Assembly (NCBI RefSeq): GCF_026183735.1
Contig: NZ_JAPFRE010000045.1
Span: forward strand, 248,001-312,000
DNA from: Alteromonas sp. ASW11-130
GTDB lineage: Bacteria > Pseudomonadota > Gammaproteobacteria > Enterobacterales > Alteromonadaceae
Direction of reading: 5' to 3'
DNA: 64,000 bases
The position numbers were made by a program, and so were the translations under genes. Under the pieces are notes generated by a model. The model did not search any database. It was not told the DNA's origin and was given only the letters and a program-made list of their open reading frames with translations. Within the stretch, counting starts at the first letter, position 1. Every line of letters begins with the position of its first letter. Below, in pieces: positions 1 to 9,750 of this stretch.

Positions 1-444
1 TTTGGTAAACACCGCTGGGTGGCAAGAGCCGAATTAGGGGCAATAAAAACCAATGATTTTGAACGCGTCCCCGCTTCCCTGCGATATTTTGCTGGCGGTG
101 ATCAAAGCATACGTGGCTTTGCTTATAGAGATATTTCACCGCGCGAAAATGTGTTTAATCCCGTAACCGGGGAACGAGTTGAAGCCACCATTGGGGCAAA
201 ATATTTAACCACGCAAAGTATCGAATACGCTTATCGTTTTAAAGACAATTGGCGCGCGGCTGCGTTTGTTGACATGGGTACAGCATCTAATGACATAGGC
301 GGAGATGTAGATTATGCCTATGGCATCGGCCCAGGCCTTCATTGGTTATCTCCGTTTGGGCCAGTAAGGTTTTACATTGCCAGAGGTTTTTCTGACTTTG
401 AAAATGGATGGCGTTTTCACTTTATGCTAGGTCCTGAGCTATGA
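1..444 (+). CDS. tamA: TamA C-terminal end (partial)
   Basis: This is the 3' end of tamA; the frame is open from base 1, so the gene starts outside the window. The product is an Omp85-family outer-membrane barrel that works with TamB to insert or transport outer-membrane components. The visible part has the family signature GGDQSIRGFAYRDISP, where the RGF/Y of the barrel loop sits, and ends in amphipathic beta strands. The stop codon overlaps the tamB start (ATGA at 441-444), which indicates translational coupling. The assignment rests on the barrel motif and the tamB neighbour. Confidence 0.93.
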   Translation, partial: FGKHRWVARAELGAIKTNDFERVPASLRYFAGGDQSIRGFAYRDISPRENVFNPVTGERVEATIGAKYLTTQSIEYAYRFKDNWRAAAFVDMGTASNDIGGDVDYAYGIGPGLHWLSPFGPVRFYIARGFSDFENGWRFHFMLGPEL

Positions 445-3400
445 AGAAACGCAATATTTTTCTTATTTGCTTGTCGCCGATTTTACTGATCCTGGCGCTG
501 GTAGTGTTTCTACTAACGCCTCTTAGTATGCCGCTTATCAAAATGGTTGCAGTAAAAACGGTTCCCGATTTACACATTAATGAATTAAGTGGCAGTTTAA
601 CTGAAGAGCTCAATATCGGTGGGCTGGAATGGGAAAATGACGCTTGGCAGGTGAAGCTGGATAAAGGCTATGTAAAGTTTCAATTCAGTTGCTTTTTCGC
701 CCCCCAGATATGCATTGATCGCTTATTTTTGTCAGGCGTCGATGTTAAACAATTAGCCGTAACAGAAGAAGAAAGTAAAGAGCCCGCAGCAGAAAGTATC
801 GAGCTGCCTTTTCCTATTGGTGTTCAGGCTTTCGATTTTAATAATATTGCCATAGAACTAGTAGGGCAAACGATTAAACTGAAACAGCTCAAGGGACGCG
901 GAAGTGTGCACACGCGAGTAAAACTCGCCGGACTTCAGGGTGAAAATCTGATCATCGCCATGGATGCTGCGTCTACGGACGAGCCAGCGCCATCTGAGCA
1001 ACCCACTAATTACGCGCTATCTTATACACCGCCCCAACTACCGGAAATTAAAACGCCAATTCCTATTGAGATTAATAGTTTTGGCTTTAAATCTGTCACC
1101 CTTAAAACGGGCGAAACAGCGCACGTTATTAATCAAATTAAATTTAAACGCCTTGGGTTTGAACAACATGATGTTTTGCTAAAGGAGCTGTTTGTAAAAC
1201 ATCAGCTAGCCACGTTACAGCTTAATCTTACCGCCACGCTAAAAGAAAACTACCGTATCGATTTGCTAGCGGGCTCTAAGATTATGGCGCAAGATATAAA
1301 CCAAACGTTACAGCTTGATATTGACGGTGCGCTTAATAATCTAACAGTCGATTTAATGACTGAAGGAACGTATCAGGCTAATGCCAATCTTCAAGTTAAT
1401 CTATTAAACGATGAGTTGCCGTTATCTCTGAATTTATCCTGGCCTGAGCAGGCAATAGCAGCGTTACCAGACAGTATACTTCATAAAGGTACGCTAAACT
1501 TGCAGGGTAAAATAGGTGCTTACCAACTTGCGGCAGACACGGCCGTTACAACCCCACAAACGGGTAATATCCCAGCTTTAGTGGATGCCACCATCACCAA
1601 AAATAATGTCACGATGAATAAGCTTACGCTTAAGCTGCTAGATGGTGAGGTAAACAATACGGGCACGCTTTTTTTAAGTGATACCATCAGCTGGCAGGGT
1701 GATACACAGGTAGTCGCTATCAATACGACCTCGTTGATACCCCAGGGGCCAACCGACGTTAACGGCAACATTCCCAGCTTACTCCAATATAGCGCTAAGG
1801 GGCTGGAAATCAGTATCGCTGATTTAAATCTGTCGGCGACTCAAGCGGATATTCCGCTTTCCTTAACAGGTTCCGTTGTTTATTCCGAACCCAGTGACTT
1901 AATTGTTTCTACAGGCGCCTTAACGCAACAGGATAATGTCATACGCTTCGCGGGTCAGCTGCTTAAACAACGTTATTTGACCGCCGACGTGTTTATCGAT
2001 ATTGCCAAGATTAATTCGTTATATTCGGGTGCAAGTGGCAGCATCAGGGGCAAAATAGATGCCTCCGGTAATTGGCAAAATCCTAAAGCGCAAGCCAATT
2101 TAGCACTAAGTGAAGTTAGGTTATCACCCACCGTCAGCTCCTTTATGGCAGAGCAAGGCCCTCTTAACGGTGACCTTAAGGTAGAGGGTGAGCTCACTGA
2201 GCATACTATCGCTATCGACCTGGGCTACCCGGAACATAACGTGATGCTTGCTATGGAAGGGAAGTGGAAACATGATACGCAAAGCTGGGGAGCCACGGTT
2301 AAATCAAGCGAAGTTGAAGCGTTTAATACGCAGTGGTCGCTGCAAAGTAACTTTGATGTGGCGTTTAAATCTGACCCCCTAATTATAAAAGCAACAGAAA
2401 ATTGTTGGTTTTCGCGCAAAGAGGGACAGCTTTGCATGAAAGATTTACTTTACCGAAACAAGAAGGGGTTTTGGAATATCGACGCAAAAGGACTTCCACT
2501 CGGGCTTTGGGCGCATGAACTATTGCCCGATGTGTTCCCGAATTCACCGGCGTCCATGTTATCGATTCAAAGTGTAGGGAATTATGGTCAAGGTTCACCA
2601 TTAGATGCTGATTTTACGATAAAAGTGACACCTGCAAAATGGACACTTGGCACAACCAATCCAGTTACCCTGACATTAAACAACGTCAGCGTGATAGGTG
2701 AAGCAGTGGATGATGAACTTACTGCTAAAATGCGGGTGACAAGTCCGGAGTTGGGTGAATTTAAGGGTAACATCAACCTAAGTCCACTCTCAGCAGAAGG
2801 TAACTTTGACGGACGCGTCTTTTTTAACGACATCAATGTCGCGCCACTTAAACCTATCTCCCCTGCGATACGTGAACTATCGGGTAACCTAAACGGACAA
2901 ATAGCCCTGGCGGGGCAACTGAATGATTTATCGTTAAATGGCGAAATTGACCTTAAAAATGGTGCCATGAATGTTGAAGATGCTCCCGTTACTATCAGTA
3001 ACTGGCAACAACATATAGAGCTGAATGGACGCAAGGCTACCTTCGACGGTGAATTTATGCTGGGCGAGGGGAAGGGCTCGCTAACTGGTGACGTAGATTG
3101 GTCGGGGTCGCCCGAACTCAATGTGGCACTTAAAGGTGAGCGATTCGACGTAAAACACAGTCAGGCAACGTTGAAGGTCTCTCCCGATATTGTCGCCTCT
3201 GTCAAACCGGGTAAGGTGAAAGTAACCGGCGATGTTAACATTCCGTGGGCGCGTATTGAGGTTGAAGAATTACCCGAGAACGCGGTAGCACCATCGGATG
3301 ACGTTTATCTTCGCGGTGAGCCTCCACGAGACGATCCTCTCGATATCATCGACGCCAGTGTACAGGTAAAGATTGATGAGGCTAAACGAGGAGAGGTGAA

Positions 3401-4169
3401 GCTTGACGCGTTTGGTTTGACCGCAAACCTGCATGGTTCCATTCGAGTGAATACCGTGCCCGCTGTTGTAGGTTACGGTGATTTGCAAATCCTTGACGGA
3501 CGTTACGAGGCGTACGGCCAAAACTTATTGATCCAAACCGGTGAAGTCCAGTTTAACGGCCCCCTCGACCAACCCTTTTTACTCATCGAAGCGATAAGAA
3601 GTCCGGACAAAACCGCAGATGGTGTTATCGCGGGGATCAGAATTGATGGTGCGGCTGACAGCCCCAACGTGAACCTGTTTTCGACCCCCTCCATGAACCA
3701 GGGCGCGGTGCTGTCTTATTTACTCAATGGGCGGGGGCCTGACTCAGAGAAACAAGACCCCAATTACGAAGCGCTCCTAGTAGGCTTTGGGCTTTCGCGC
3801 ACTACTTCTTTGACAAATCAGGTGGGGGAATCGCTAGGAATCGATAATTTAAGTATCGGTACTACTTCTAGCCCAGGGGGTAATGACACTAAGCTTTCTG
3901 TGACAGGTCAAATCAACGAAAAATTGTCGATTGAATATAATTTTGATGTCGGTTTAAGTAAAGAGGATAGTTCCAGTCAAGCCCTTAGACGACGTCAAGG
4001 TCCGCCTGACTTGGCAGTTAGATACGATCTTACCCCAAACCTGTTTCTCGAAGCAGTACAAGCTACCATTGAGCAGCAATCGGAATACGCGCTGGATATC
4101 TACTATGAATTTTTCTTAGGTAAAAAAGAAAAGCCCGCGCTTGAAGAAGAACTTAAAACAGAGCAGTGA
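441..4169 (+). CDS. tamB: TamB, inner-membrane AsmA-like translocation/assembly protein
   Basis: A 1242-residue protein with one N-terminal membrane helix (about residues 7-28), then a long beta-rich periplasmic region and a C-terminal DUF490/TamB domain (about 900-1242). TamB spans the periplasm as a lipid-conducting beta-taco bridge and docks onto TamA. The length matches the family (about 1200-1300). The start overlaps the tamA stop, and no terminator is obvious before the convergent carbonic anhydrase gene. Function follows from family knowledge; the helix and domain layout are seen directly. Confidence 0.95.
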   Translation: MKKRNIFLICLSPILLILALVVFLLTPLSMPLIKMVAVKTVPDLHINELSGSLTEELNIGGLEWENDAWQVKLDKGYVKFQFSCFFAPQICIDRLFLSGVDVKQLAVTEEESKEPAAESIELPFPIGVQAFDFNNIAIELVGQTIKLKQLKGRGSVHTRVKLAGLQGENLIIAMDAASTDEPAPSEQPTNYALSYTPPQLPEIKTPIPIEINSFGFKSVTLKTGETAHVINQIKFKRLGFEQHDVLLKELFVKHQLATLQLNLTATLKENYRIDLLAGSKIMAQDINQTLQLDIDGALNNLTVDLMTEGTYQANANLQVNLLNDELPLSLNLSWPEQAIAALPDSILHKGTLNLQGKIGAYQLAADTAVTTPQTGNIPALVDATITKNNVTMNKLTLKLLDGEVNNTGTLFLSDTISWQGDTQVVAINTTSLIPQGPTDVNGNIPSLLQYSAKGLEISIADLNLSATQADIPLSLTGSVVYSEPSDLIVSTGALTQQDNVIRFAGQLLKQRYLTADVFIDIAKINSLYSGASGSIRGKIDASGNWQNPKAQANLALSEVRLSPTVSSFMAEQGPLNGDLKVEGELTEHTIAIDLGYPEHNVMLAMEGKWKHDTQSWGATVKSSEVEAFNTQWSLQSNFDVAFKSDPLIIKATENCWFSRKEGQLCMKDLLYRNKKGFWNIDAKGLPLGLWAHELLPDVFPNSPASMLSIQSVGNYGQGSPLDADFTIKVTPAKWTLGTTNPVTLTLNNVSVIGEAVDDELTAKMRVTSPELGEFKGNINLSPLSAEGNFDGRVFFNDINVAPLKPISPAIRELSGNLNGQIALAGQLNDLSLNGEIDLKNGAMNVEDAPVTISNWQQHIELNGRKATFDGEFMLGEGKGSLTGDVDWSGSPELNVALKGERFDVKHSQATLKVSPDIVASVKPGKVKVTGDVNIPWARIEVEELPENAVAPSDDVYLRGEPPRDDPLDIIDASVQVKIDEAKRGEVKLDAFGLTANLHGSIRVNTVPAVVGYGDLQILDGRYEAYGQNLLIQTGEVQFNGPLDQPFLLIEAIRSPDKTADGVIAGIRIDGAADSPNVNLFSTPSMNQGAVLSYLLNGRGPDSEKQDPNYEALLVGFGLSRTTSLTNQVGESLGIDNLSIGTTSSPGGNDTKLSVTGQINEKLSIEYNFDVGLSKEDSSSQALRRRQGPPDLAVRYDLTPNLFLEAVQATIEQQSEYALDIYYEFFLGKKEKPALEEELKTEQ

Positions 4170-4258
4170 TATCCATCCGTAGATACCCATCCGTAAAAAC
4201 GAGCTCTCATTCGCCGCGTTAATACGGATTTGGCATAGTGTGAGAAACGGATGCAGTG

Positions 4259-4846
4259 TTACGGATTAAACTTAAGATCGTTAATTCGGCCGTTTTTGAG
4301 ACTGTAAATCCAGCTATGAATATGAAGTTCCTGTCCACGCGCAAGGGCATCCTTAACCACGTTATTACGACTTACATTACGCGCTTGTTCCATTACATTA
4401 AGTTCACACAAACGGGCAGATCGCTCTTCTTTAGGTAATGCGTTAACTTCGTCAGCATGTTTAGCGTAAATATCTTTAATATTGGCTAACCAATGATCAA
4501 TCAAACCAAATTGCTGATCACCCATGGCCGCTTCTACACCGCCACAGCCATAATGTCCGCATACAATTATATGTTTCACCTTAAGAACTTCCACCGCATA
4601 CTGAAGTACCGATAAACAGTTAAAATCGGTATGCACTACCATATTCGCCACGTTGCGGTGCACAAAAATCTCACCCGGTAGCAAGTCGACGATTTGGTTT
4701 GCAGGTACGCGACTATCCGAGCAACCGATCCACAAATACTGAGGGGTTTGCTGCTTTGAAAGTGTGCTAAAAAATTCAGGATCAGCATCGTGCGTGCGTT
4801 GTGCCCATTCAGCGTTATTATCCAGCAACTTTTCGATGTCTTTCAT
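4259..4846 (-). CDS. can: beta-class carbonic anhydrase
   Basis: A 195-residue enzyme interconverting CO2 and bicarbonate in the cytoplasm. The zinc site is complete: C42, D44, R46 (CSDSR) and H98/C101 (HYGC), at the same numbering as I recall for E. coli Can. A clear ribosome site (GGGAGA) precedes the ATG at 4844-4846. It lies 18 bp after the membrane-protein gene and is co-directional with the upstream sigma-factor gene, so it may be the third gene of that transcript. It converges with tamB. Confidence 0.95.
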   Translation of the reverse strand: MKDIEKLLDNNAEWAQRTHDADPEFFSTLSKQQTPQYLWIGCSDSRVPANQIVDLLPGEIFVHRNVANMVVHTDFNCLSVLQYAVEVLKVKHIIVCGHYGCGGVEAAMGDQQFGLIDHWLANIKDIYAKHADEVNALPKEERSARLCELNVMEQARNVSRNNVVKDALARGQELHIHSWIYSLKNGRINDLKFNP

Positions 4847-4864
4847 GATTCTCCCGTCAATAGG

Positions 4865-5446
4865 TTACTTTTCATTTTTACTAGTTAGCAGATCCAAACG
4901 CTCAGCTTCTGCCCGAAAACGTTTTTCTCTTTTGGATGCCCAGATATAAAAACCAGTTAGTATTAACCCTACTATCAGCAGTACGGTTGCCCAGTGTTGC
5001 CAGCTTTTCGTTTCTAACTGGTTGTTCAGATAGAGTATGCCATAAAATAATAACAGAACCACGTACGATACCCAGCTGGAGTGTCTGGTCAGACGGGCTA
5101 TCAAAACGTTGTTACGCATTTGCTTTTTCAGCGTTTTTAAATATTCATTGGTTTGGGACACTCGCGTAAAAGCGGCATAGCGCCTCAAATAAGCAAGGTA
5201 GCCGGCGAATAATGCACAGATAACAGCCAACCCCATTAAGAGGAAGAACGCCAATTGACCTAGCTCGTTATATTTAAGAACGAGTGCAAAGATAATAGGA
5301 ATCAGTGCACCAAAATCAATCAAAATGTAACCTCGGTGTTTCCACTTCTGTGTTTTGAACTGGCGCTCTATTTTCTCAATATCAATCTTTTGAACGGTTT
5401 GCTGTTGCCACAGCCGTTCGAGGTTATGGTTTTCATTCATCATCAT
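4865..5446 (-). CDS. four-helix membrane protein, possible anti-sigma partner
   Basis: A 193-residue protein I do not recognise by family. Its N-terminal 35 residues are charged and cytoplasmic-looking, followed by two close membrane helices (about 40-60 and 65-88), a basic linker (about 90-122) and two more helices (about 124-142 and 150-168). The start overlaps the sigma-factor stop by 14 bp, so the two are co-translated. The pairing and architecture suggest a membrane-bound anti-sigma factor, but no zinc-binding ASD motif is seen. The role is inference. Confidence 0.6.
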   Translation of the reverse strand: MMMNENHNLERLWQQQTVQKIDIEKIERQFKTQKWKHRGYILIDFGALIPIIFALVLKYNELGQLAFFLLMGLAVICALFAGYLAYLRRYAAFTRVSQTNEYLKTLKKQMRNNVLIARLTRHSSWVSYVVLLLFYGILYLNNQLETKSWQHWATVLLIVGLILTGFYIWASKREKRFRAEAERLDLLTSKNEK

Positions 5447-5933
5447 TTAACCTCTTGGTTAATGTTTTCTTAATTCGGTTAATTAGTACACCTACATTAC
5501 TTTGTGATAAACCACTTAAATTCGCTATCTCGGCGTAACTTAGCCCTTCTAACGACATAGTAATGACTTGTTTTTGAACTAGAGGAAGCTGCCGAATTTC
5601 GGCTAAAAGCTTGTCCAGCTGTTGAGTTTGCTCAACATGAGCACAAGGATTAAAGCTTGAAGACGGCACCGAATATATCTGTTCATCTAACGCTTCCACG
5701 TCGGGAAGTCGCACCTGAGTGGCTACATGGCTAACTGCGCGGTTGTGCGCCACTTTAAGCACATAGACTTTTACGCTGCTGCGTCCTTCGAAGCGTTTCA
5801 AAGCCTGCCAAACAGCAACAACTATCTCCTGTAAAAGCTCCTGTCTTAGCGCTTCATTCGCTTCGTAACTGCTGGCTACACGGCTAAGTAATGGACCGAA
5901 CTCTTCCCAGACTTCTTTAAAACTCGACGTCAC
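5433..5933 (-). CDS. ECF-type RNA polymerase sigma factor
   Basis: A 166-residue sigma-70 family protein. Region 2 covers about residues 25-80 (QELLQEIVVAVWQALKRF), followed by a short linker and region 4 (about 105-162), whose helix-turn-helix is in LSYAEIANLSGLSQSNVGV. The assigned start is GTG at 5931-5933 with no strong ribosome site, so the true start is not certain. It overlaps the downstream membrane-protein gene, the usual sigma/anti-sigma layout. The regulon cannot be read from the sequence, though the carbonic anhydrase gene directly downstream may be a target. Confidence 0.85.
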   Translation of the reverse strand: MTSSFKEVWEEFGPLLSRVASSYEANEALRQELLQEIVVAVWQALKRFEGRSSVKVYVLKVAHNRAVSHVATQVRLPDVEALDEQIYSVPSSSFNPCAHVEQTQQLDKLLAEIRQLPLVQKQVITMSLEGLSYAEIANLSGLSQSNVGVLINRIKKTLTKRLNDDE

Positions 5934-6077
5934 TATTCAATTCTTATTTTTGGTGAGATTTTATCTACGTTTGTCATTCTTAGTCCTACAACTTCAAAAT
6001 TAATTACAGCTAATGTGTAATATTTTTTTAAACCAGATGACTGATACAAAAGAATACCAACTAATTGGAGAAAACAT

Positions 6078-6341
6078 ATGAGTGGTTTACTGATTTTATT
6101 CATTATTGTTGCCATCTTCGGCTCAATGTTAGCGGCCCATTACGTCGACGCAAAATGGAATTGTAATTTCTTTGCATGGTTAAACGGGGAAAACGTGAAC
6201 CCTTTTCAACCTAAACAATCTTTACACAAAAGAACGTCACATAGCGAAAATATTGATGCGTTGAAAAGTCGCATAGAAACCTTGGAAACTATCGTGACAG
6301 AGCCTGCTTACGAACTAAATAGAAAACTCAATCAGCTTTAA
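6078..6341 (+). CDS. small membrane protein with PspB-like tail
   Basis: An 87-residue protein with an N-terminal membrane helix (about residues 2-20), a central polar part and a C-terminal coiled-coil segment (about 60-87: RIETLETIV then a short Tyr-Glu-Leu stretch). The helix plus RIxxLExIV pattern resembles PspB-like stress proteins, but similarity is weak and I would not assign it. A ribosome site (TTGGAGAAAA) stands 7 bp before the ATG. It is divergent from the sigma-factor gene, and its stop overlaps the convergent dehydrogenase gene by 14 bp. Confidence 0.65.
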   Translation: MSGLLILFIIVAIFGSMLAAHYVDAKWNCNFFAWLNGENVNPFQPKQSLHKRTSHSENIDALKSRIETLETIVTEPAYELNRKLNQL

Positions 6342-7269
6342 GAAAATCAGCGACATGGGACATGGCCAGGTCAAATAAGCGTTGTCTGGCTTCGTCAGCT
6401 ACCCACGCGCAGTGAGGGGTAATTAGCAGATTAGGTAAGTTGGCCGTAATCAAAGGATGATCTGCCGGTGGCGGTTCTTCACTAAGCACGTCCAGACCTG
6501 CCCCTGCGAGTTTACCTTGTTTTAACGCGTTGAGCAGCGCCCCTTCATCAATTAGCTCACCACGGGCGGTATTGAGTAAAAAGGCTGAAGGTTTCATCAA
6601 ATTAAGCCTGTTACTGTTAACCAGGGCTTGGGTTGAACTGGTTAAGGGACAATGCAGGCTTATCACATCCGCTGTAGGCAGCAGACTGTCCAGTTCGGGC
6701 CGAGTGTCATCTCTGATTCCTTCCCGGGCAGCAAAAGTCACCCGCATACCTAAAGCCTTAAACAAATCAGCTACTTTATTTCCAATAGCCCCGCTTCCCA
6801 CTAGGACGGCCTGTTTGCCTTCTAGTTGAGAAACAGGATGATGATGTAAACAGAATTGCGAAGACGCGCTCCACTTACCCTGGCGAACATCACTATTATA
6901 GCGATTAAAAGATGTCGCTAAATTTAACAACAGCATTAGCGTATGTTGCGCTACCGCTGCACTTCCATAATTTTCAACATTCTTAACAGTCATCCCATTT
7001 TTGTGGCACCAACTTACATCTACATTGTTGGTTCCGGTAGCAAGAATGCCGACATAACGGCATAGAGGGGCCTGCTCGAGAATATGAGCAGGCAACTTCA
7101 CCTTATTGGTTAGAATAATGGGTGCGTGTTGAATGCGCGAAACCACATCCTCAGGGCGAGTTTGTTGATAAATCTCAAATTCTGCCTCTACATTATTTAA
7201 CGAAGATAAATTTAACGTCGCCGGTTTGAGCGACTCGAAATCCAATATGACTGCGGTAGGTTTACTCAT
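6328..7269 (-). CDS. D-2-hydroxyacid dehydrogenase (NAD-dependent)
   Basis: A 313-residue member of the D-isomer-specific 2-hydroxyacid dehydrogenase family (glycerate/hydroxypyruvate reductase-like). The Rossmann motif GSGAIG is at about residue 157, and the catalytic Arg-Glu-His triad is in NTARGELID, DVLSEEPP and TPHCAW. The substrate-binding half has the usual GILATGTNNVD. The ATG overlaps the proB stop (ATGA, 7266-7269), so it is translated with proB. The exact substrate cannot be set from sequence; glycerate/hydroxypyruvate is the likeliest. Confidence 0.88.
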   Translation of the reverse strand: MSKPTAVILDFESLKPATLNLSSLNNVEAEFEIYQQTRPEDVVSRIQHAPIILTNKVKLPAHILEQAPLCRYVGILATGTNNVDVSWCHKNGMTVKNVENYGSAAVAQHTLMLLLNLATSFNRYNSDVRQGKWSASSQFCLHHHPVSQLEGKQAVLVGSGAIGNKVADLFKALGMRVTFAAREGIRDDTRPELDSLLPTADVISLHCPLTSSTQALVNSNRLNLMKPSAFLLNTARGELIDEGALLNALKQGKLAGAGLDVLSEEPPPADHPLITANLPNLLITPHCAWVADEARQRLFDLAMSHVADFLKAD

Positions 7270-8360
7270 TTAACCACCACCATATCATCACGGTGCACCA
7301 CCAATCCATTTGATGGATAACCTAGAGCCTGTCTTAATTCAGTGGTTTTGCGCCCTTGCACGCGCTTTAGTTCAGCGGTTGAGAAAAGCACCAGCCCTTT
7401 TGCTATTTTCGTTCCATCGCACTCAATACTGACCGCATCTCCCATATTAAATTCACCTTGAGACCCAACTACGCCACAAGGCAATAAAGAGGCACCGTTC
7501 TCACGTATTGCAGTCGCTGCACCTTCGTCAACCTGAATACACCCTGTCTCTTTCAGGGTATGATTTATCCATAATTGACGCGCCCGTTGACTGGAATGCT
7601 TGGGGCGAAATACCGTACCCACAGGTTTTCCATTCATCAAGGCATCAAAAACCTCAGGTTTTCGACCATTAACAATTAATGTTTGTATGCCGCTTTGCAT
7701 ACACTTTTCAGCGGCCTGCAATTTAGTGTGCATACCGCCCGTTCCTGCTTTACTTCCTGCACCACCAGCTAGCTTATAAATAGCTTCATCTATCCTATCC
7801 ACTTCATCTATTAAGCGCGCATCCTGATTAATGCGTGGGTCGGAGGAATACAAGCCATCTACGTCAGAACAGATAATTAATGTATCAGCTTGCGCTACCA
7901 AGGCCGCATAGGCGGCCAGATTATCATTATCACCTACCTTAAGCTCATCCGTAGCAACCGTATCGTTCTCATTAATGATGGGTAGCGCATGATGCGCAAG
8001 TAACTCCCGTAGCGTATTGGCGATATTGACATAGCGGGTGCGGTTTCGGAGATCTTCAGCGGTAAGTAACAATTGAGCGCAGGGAAAATCAAAAAAACGT
8101 TGCCAGTTTGCCATCATTTGGGTTTGCCCAATTGCGGCCATTGCCTGTTTTTCTGCAATGGTGGCAATATGGTTCACGTTTACACTGTTGCGTCCAGCGG
8201 CAACGCTACCTGAAGAAACAACCAGAACTTCTTTGCCCGCTGCACGACTGGCAGTAATAAATTGCGCAATAGCGAGTAAGAATTTTGCACTACAATGGCT
8301 TCCGTCGGGAGCAATTAACGAACTGCCGACTTTTATTACCGCTCTTTGCCATGTGAACAC
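7266..8360 (-). CDS. proB: glutamate 5-kinase
   Basis: A 364-residue enzyme for the first step of proline synthesis, phosphorylating glutamate. The amino-acid-kinase domain (about 1-250) starts with AVIKVGSSL and has the INENDTVA and GGMHTKLQAA motifs; a PUA domain (about 275-360) follows. The start is GTG at 8358-8360, with GAGGA about 10 bp upstream. proA is not adjacent; instead a 2-hydroxyacid dehydrogenase gene overlaps the 3' end. Confidence 0.95.
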   Translation of the reverse strand: MFTWQRAVIKVGSSLIAPDGSHCSAKFLLAIAQFITASRAAGKEVLVVSSGSVAAGRNSVNVNHIATIAEKQAMAAIGQTQMMANWQRFFDFPCAQLLLTAEDLRNRTRYVNIANTLRELLAHHALPIINENDTVATDELKVGDNDNLAAYAALVAQADTLIICSDVDGLYSSDPRINQDARLIDEVDRIDEAIYKLAGGAGSKAGTGGMHTKLQAAEKCMQSGIQTLIVNGRKPEVFDALMNGKPVGTVFRPKHSSQRARQLWINHTLKETGCIQVDEGAATAIRENGASLLPCGVVGSQGEFNMGDAVSIECDGTKIAKGLVLFSTAELKRVQGRKTTELRQALGYPSNGLVVHRDDMVVVK

Positions 8361-8979
8361 GCTGCGAGTCCTCTTTAAGTAAAGTAGTTAGCATACTGTA
8401 AGTCACCGTGTTTACAAAGCAGCAGATATCGGCTCGTCGTGCCAACGCTGTATAGAGCGTGGTCGCTGGAAACGCTTTCCTATAAGTCGTTAATATTGAG
8501 GAAAGTAATTTAGGTGAAACAGGTACGGTGCGCTTGAGCTCAATTAGTTGAAGTAGTGGGGAGTTAGGTGAAGTAGAATTTAATCAATCCTATTGCTCGA
8601 CATTGCAAACAATGTCTTCTTTAAAATGCGAGTACTACTGATCATGAGTATTCGCGTCAAACTTTGTCATGTTGAGTGCGGTAAGATAATTTTCTAACCG
8701 ACGAAAAACCTATCCCACGCTGGTAAAGCAAGAACGTTAAAATCAACTGATAAATATTCGAAAGTTAGGAGTGGAAGGTTAAACTCAACTAGATTAGGTC
8801 CCTCAAGAACCGTCTTAATACGCTGATTCGCCTTAACTTAATAGTTAAGCGAAATTAACTCGCGAAAAATGAAACTCCACACTTTTCGCGAGGCATTATC
8901 CTATAGAAATGTATAATAAACCCACAAAAATATAAGCAATTTGTAAATCAATAAAATAGTCAGGTTCAGTTATGACTAC
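8361..8979. other. gene-free stretch with two inverted repeats
   Basis: About 620 bp without a credible gene, between the proB start and the AsmA-like gene. It holds two perfect inverted repeats close together: CTTAAC/GTTAAG (8832-8837 and 8844-8849) and CTCGCGAAAA/TTTTCGCGAG (8859-8868 and 8883-8892, 14-nt loop). The second could be a terminator-like or regulatory hairpin just past the end of the AsmA-like gene. The rest shows nothing I can name. Confidence 0.5.
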
Positions 8980-9750
8980 CTAATTACCACGCTTCAACAA
9001 ATCTTTAAGCTTCTCATCTGCTTTGTCTAATAGTTCATCTTTTTTCTCATCAAACTTTTCTTTTGCTTTTTCCTTCGCAAGATCACGGGTTTTCTTCTTC
9101 GCTTCCGCAATCACATTATCCAACATATTGTTCAGGATAGCGGCGCCTACTTGATCAGCGGGCATTCCATTGGGTTGACCCACCGGGCCAGCATTAAAGG
9201 TAGGAAGGGTTACATCATACTTTTTCTTTTCCAGCTTTAAGCCTTTGGTATCAAACTTTTCAAAATCGATAGTGAGCTTTGTATTCGCGACCGTGACACT
9301 ATCCACAACCACTAACGGGGCGGGTTCGCTACTAGGTTGGTCAGATTTGCTTTTAGGTAGATGAGACTGAAGGTTATCTTTCAATACCATCAGGTTTCCG
9401 GAGCCATCGGCGTTTACTTCATATAGCATTTCTGGTGCATTAATCGTTAACTCCTGAACGTGATAAGGCTCATCAAAGGAATTACCTAAGTCAAACGCCA
9501 TATTGTCTACACTAAAGGCATCTTCATCACTGAAGCCTTCAGGGTTGTCAATTTCCAACTCGCTAATCTCCAGTCGACCTTCACGAAACTTCAGGTTCAC
9601 GCCGGATACGCTAACAGTGGTACCCAGATACCGGCTACCCTTTTTTTCAATTTGGGTTTTTAGAAATTCATTGGCGCCACTCATCACATACCAGACAATG
9701 CCGCCCACCACGATGATAACTACCAGTAATCCAATAAATATTTTCTTCAT
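8980..9750 (-). CDS. AsmA-like envelope protein
   Basis: A 256-residue protein with one N-terminal membrane helix (about residues 4-22), an AsmA-type beta-rich periplasmic segment (about 30-190, with the typical LEISELEIDNPEGF) and a long charged C-terminal helix rich in Lys/Glu/Asp (about 205-256). The start is set at the ATG at 9748-9750, preceded by GGAGAGAG. A longer frame to 9984 exists but lacks a ribosome site and would overlap the divergent peroxidase gene. AsmA-like proteins act in envelope lipid handling; the specific role is unknown. Confidence 0.75.
   Translation of the reverse strand: MKKIFIGLLVVIIVVGGIVWYVMSGANEFLKTQIEKKGSRYLGTTVSVSGVNLKFREGRLEISELEIDNPEGFSDEDAFSVDNMAFDLGNSFDEPYHVQELTINAPEMLYEVNADGSGNLMVLKDNLQSHLPKSKSDQPSSEPAPLVVVDSVTVANTKLTIDFEKFDTKGLKLEKKKYDVTLPTFNAGPVGQPNGMPADQVGAAILNNMLDNVIAEAKKKTRDLAKEKAKEKFDEKKDELLDKADEKLKDLLKRGN

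Noticed and set aside
2588-3121. Leftward 177-codon frame opposite tamB
   Set aside because: Shadow of the tamB reading frame; composition and lack of start signals argue against a gene.
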